Below, in pieces: positions 8,275-9,930 of a DNA stretch of 9,930 nucleotides (positions are counted from its first letter, which is position 1; each line of letters starts with the position of its first letter). A program made the position numbers and the translations under genes. Under the pieces are notes generated by a model. It saw only the letters and a list, made by a program, of their open reading frames with translations, was not told the DNA's origin and ran no database searches. The stretch covers positions 1 to 9,930 of the forward strand of contig JADGCE010000040.1 of assembly GCA_015229095.1 (NCBI GenBank), in the 5' to 3' direction. Origin of the DNA: Magnetococcales bacterium. GTDB lineage: Bacteria; Pseudomonadota; Magnetococcia; Magnetococcales; Magnetaquicoccaceae.

Positions 8275-9555
8275 CTACAGATTGTAACCTTTTTCGTCGT
8301 GAAACACCAAGTCCAACCCTTCGGTTTCCTCTTCTGTGGAGACGCGGAGTCCGACGAGGGCATCGATGCCCTTCAGGATAAGGTAGGTCAACAGGGCACT
8401 CCAGGCCAGGATGACCACCACGCCGATGCTCTGCACCCCGAGTTGGGAGAGCATGCTTGTCCCGGATGGCAGGCCAAGGCCACCCAACGCCGGGGCGGCC
8501 AACACCCCGGTCAGCAGGGTGCCCACCACACCGCCCACCCCATGCACGGGGGAGACATCCAGGGAGTCGTCGATGTGCAGGATGCGTTTGACGATTTGCG
8601 TGGCGTGATAGCAGACAAAGCCGGCCAGCAGGCCGATAGCCAGTGCGCCGATGGGGGTGATAAAACCGGCGGCGGGTGTGACGGTGCCCAGTCCGGCCAC
8701 CATGCCTGTGACGATACCCAGGATGCTGGGTTTGCCATGACGCACCCACTCCATGATCATCCAGGTCAGTGATCCGGCGGCGGCGGCCATATGGGTGACC
8801 AGCATGGCCATGCTCGCCGCACCATTGGCGGCCAGGGCACTGCCGGCGTTAAACCCAAACCAGCCTACCCAGAGCATGGCGGCACCTGTGAATACCATGG
8901 TCATGTTGTGCGGTATCATCAGGGTGTGGGGGAAACCCCGGCGTTTGCCCAGAACGAGGGCAGAGACCAGGGCCGCCATGCCCGCATTGATATGGACCAC
9001 GGAGCCACCGGCAAAATCCATGAAACCCATCTTGGCCAACCACCCCCCGCCCCATACCCAGTGGCAAACCGGGGCATAGACCAGGATGAGCCACAGGATG
9101 GAAAACCAGAGCACGGCGGAAAATTTGATCCGCTCGGCAAAGCCTCCCACCACCAGGGCAGGGGTAATGATGGCGAAGGTCATCTGGAAGGTGGCAAAGA
9201 GGGTTTCGGGAATACCGTTGCTCACCGCATCCACTCCGACCCCGTTGAGAAGGCTTTTGCCCCACCCGCCAATCCAATCCTGGTAGGGGCCCCCATCCCC
9301 GAATGCCAAGCTGTAGACAAATCCGAACCAGAGCACCGAGACCAGGCAGGTGATGGCAAAACAGTGCATGAAGATGGAGAGGACATTTTTGGTGCGCACG
9401 ATGCCACCGTAAAAAAGTGCCAGGCCGGGCAAGGTCATGAAGAGCACCAGGGCGGTTGCCGTGAGCATCCAGGCGGTATTGGCCATGTTGATCTCTTCTC
9501 CGGCCCAGGCCACTGTGGGGAAGAACAGGGTGGGCAGCCATATCCGGTAGTTCAT
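8275..9555 (-). CDS. amt: Ammonium transporter (Amt/AmtB family)
   Basis: A 426-residue inner-membrane channel that moves ammonium/ammonia into the cell, normally as a trimer. Residues 1-18 look like a cleavable signal peptide (LPTLFFPTVAWA, then Gly-Glu), as in E. coli AmtB. About eleven hydrophobic segments follow. Family motifs are ALFYGGIVRTKNVL (46-59); the gate-region FQMTFAIITPALVVGGFAER (123-142, Phe123/Phe127); the first pore histidine His188 in GGSVVHINAG; MLWVGWFGFNAGS (227-239); the second pore histidine His338 in SPVHGVGG; and a cytoplasmic tail EGLDLVFHDEKGYNL. GAGG lies 5 bases before the ATG on the minus strand (9561-9564). It heads the probable amt-glnA operon. Such genes are normally induced by nitrogen limitation and gated by a PII protein (GlnK), but no glnK is in this window. 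The tail departs slightly from the usual HGE motif. Confidence 0.97.
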   Translation of the reverse strand: MNYRIWLPTLFFPTVAWAGEEINMANTAWMLTATALVLFMTLPGLALFYGGIVRTKNVLSIFMHCFAITCLVSVLWFGFVYSLAFGDGGPYQDWIGGWGKSLLNGVGVDAVSNGIPETLFATFQMTFAIITPALVVGGFAERIKFSAVLWFSILWLILVYAPVCHWVWGGGWLAKMGFMDFAGGSVVHINAGMAALVSALVLGKRRGFPHTLMIPHNMTMVFTGAAMLWVGWFGFNAGSALAANGAASMAMLVTHMAAAAGSLTWMIMEWVRHGKPSILGIVTGMVAGLGTVTPAAGFITPIGALAIGLLAGFVCYHATQIVKRILHIDDSLDVSPVHGVGGVVGTLLTGVLAAPALGGLGLPSGTSMLSQLGVQSIGVVVILAWSALLTYLILKGIDALVGLRVSTEEETEGLDLVFHDEKGYNL

Positions 9556-9623
9556 AGGGGCCTCGTTTTTTGTGGGTATGCCGAATGTCGACGGCGGTTG
9601 CCCGTGTTGTTGTGAGCCAACCG

Positions 9624-9648
9624 GGCCTTGTTTAACAAAAAACAGGCC
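9624..9648 (-). promoter_or_regulatory. Imperfect leader hairpin upstream of amt
   Basis: GGCCTTGTTT (9624-9633) pairs with AAACAGGCC (9640-9648), giving nine base pairs with one bulged T and a 6-base loop. It lies 69-93 bases before the amt start and would be in the amt leader if the promoter is further upstream. No T-run follows the stem on the minus strand, so it is not a standard attenuator. It could affect mRNA stability or be a protein site; function is unknown. Confidence 0.35.
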
Positions 9649-9714
9649 ATAATTGCAACAGATTGTTTATCAGCCCTAATTTTCAAAAATGCCCCTGGTG
9701 AGTGCGTCATAATT

Positions 9715-9750
9715 GCCCAAAATTTAGGCGATCAGCCCAAAATTTAGGCG
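9715..9750. repeat. Two exact 16-bp direct repeats, candidate tandem operator
   Basis: GCCCAAAATTTAGGCG occurs at 9715-9730 and again at 9735-9750, separated by ATCA, so the copies are 20 bp apart start to start, about two helical turns. Each copy is itself a near-palindrome (GCC, A/T core, GGC, with one mismatched pair), the form expected of a dimeric DNA-binding protein. They lie 160-195 bp upstream of the amt start and roughly 110-140 bp upstream of the predicted start of transcription of the rightward gene. The binding protein is unknown. Confidence 0.65.
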
Positions 9751-9822
9751 CATACCGCCATAGAGTTGTGCACACGCCGACTGTTCCGAATTGCCACGCG
9801 GGGAGATGGGGCTTGGCGGCTC

Positions 9823-9851
9823 TTGCCAGGATGAGAGGGGCGATCTATAAT
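9823..9851 (+). promoter_or_regulatory. Sigma70-type promoter for the rightward ABC-type gene
   Basis: TTGCCA at 9823-9828 and a perfect TATAAT at 9846-9851 are separated by 17 bases, the optimal spacing. Transcription would start near 9858, leaving a 5' leader of about 36 bases before ATG 9894. This is the best promoter in the window. Confidence 0.8.
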
Positions 9852-9864
9852 ACGGAGCGTTTTT

Positions 9865-9874
9865 GTGTATACAC
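9865..9874. promoter_or_regulatory. 10-bp palindrome in the 5' leader, possible operator
   Basis: GTGTATACAC is a perfect palindrome lying just downstream of the predicted transcription start and 19 bases before the start codon, where a repressor could block transcription. Palindromes of this length occur by chance several times in 10 kb, so only the position makes it notable. Confidence 0.2.
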
Positions 9875-9893
9875 CCTACTGCAAGGAATTGTC

Positions 9894-9930
9894 ATGTCGG
9901 AAACCATGATCGAAATATCTGACCTGACCC
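9894..9930 (+). CDS. Start of a gene, possibly an ABC transporter ATP-binding protein (3' truncated by window)
   Basis: Only 12 codons are visible (MSETMIEISDLT). The MIEISDLT stretch resembles the first beta strand of ABC ATPases, which commonly begin with Ile-Glu-hydrophobic-x-Asp-Leu-Thr before a Lys/Arg-x-Tyr-Gly segment. No Walker motif is within the window, so this rests on a short resemblance. AAGGA at 9883-9887 is placed 6 bases before ATG 9894 and a strong promoter lies upstream, so the existence of a gene here is much safer than its function. A second in-frame ATG at 9906 is a less likely start. Confidence 0.6.
   Translation, partial: MSETMIEISDLT

Larger units (their letters stand above)
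9556..9893. other. Divergent intergenic region between amt and the ABC-type ATPase gene
   Basis: This 338-bp stretch has no credible coding frame. From left to right it holds the amt ribosome site; an imperfect leader hairpin (9624-9648); CATAATTGC at 9648-9656, repeated at 9708-9716; two exact 16-bp repeats (9715-9730, 9735-9750); a sigma70 promoter facing right (9823-9851); and a 10-bp palindrome (9865-9874). The left half is clearly more A+T-rich than the surrounding genes, as expected for a regulatory region. I could not identify a convincing amt promoter. Confidence 0.7.

Noticed and set aside
8791..9615. 274-residue plus-strand frame opposite amt
   Set aside because: It lies antisense to the conserved transporter, with low-complexity Gly/His/Pro-rich content and no recognisable domain.
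9703..9718. Possible sigma54 promoter for amt on the minus strand (GG, 10 bases, GC)
   Set aside because: It keeps the GG-N10-GC spacing and GGCA/GCA cores, but the -12 TT and other consensus bases are missing. It also overlaps the 16-bp repeat. Too weak to annotate, although sigma54 control would be biologically sensible.
9767..9774. TGTGCACA palindrome as an NtrC-like site
   Set aside because: Eight-base palindromes are expected by chance every few hundred bases, and it does not extend to the longer NtrC consensus.

Overview
The window looks like a chromosomal piece of a Gram-negative proteobacterium. The support is an adenylylatable (GSI-beta type) glutamine synthetase, an AmtB-like transporter with a cleavable signal peptide, a multi-domain hybrid kinase next to an HD-GYP response regulator, and sigma70-like promoter and Shine-Dalgarno sequences. 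The dense hybrid-kinase content would fit a Magnetococcales-like or related lineage, but that is a guess from style and not something the sequence proves. I see no insertion sequences, tRNA or rRNA genes, or CRISPR arrays.

Region 1 (1-5756, + strand) is a signalling cluster. It opens with the 3' end of a hybrid sensor kinase (receiver, HPt and a C-terminal helical module). A complete 1204-residue soluble hybrid kinase follows (REC-PAS-PAS-HisKA-HATPase-REC-REC-HPt plus the same C-terminal module). The third gene overlaps the second by ATGA and encodes a REC-HD-GYP response regulator, a predicted cyclic-di-GMP phosphodiesterase. All recognisable phosphoacceptor and catalytic residues are present. 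The likely logic is signal to kinase to internal phosphorelay to HPt to the HD-GYP receiver, and so to c-di-GMP breakdown. The PAS domains probably sense a cytoplasmic cue, since there are no membrane segments.

Region 2 (5757-6798) holds a 270-residue ParB-like (ParBc_2-type) protein of unknown function on the + strand, preceded by a perfect inverted repeat. A convergent intergenic stretch follows it, containing two hairpins. The distal hairpin is followed by a T-tract and is the rho-independent terminator of the minus-strand genes.

Region 3 (6799-9555, - strand) is a nitrogen-assimilation pair, amt then glnA, separated by 54 bp and probably co-transcribed: ammonium uptake followed by its capture as glutamine. 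No glnK/glnB gene is in the window.

Region 4 (9556-9930) is a 338-bp divergent intergenic region, then the first 12 codons of a gene that begins like an ABC transporter ATPase. It carries a very good sigma70 promoter for the rightward gene, two exact 16-bp direct repeats at 20-bp spacing, a looser duplication at about 60 bp, and a leader hairpin on the amt side. These repeats are the most interesting unexplained structure. Most of the rest is well-formed but conventional, and I found no clear candidate for an entirely new system.
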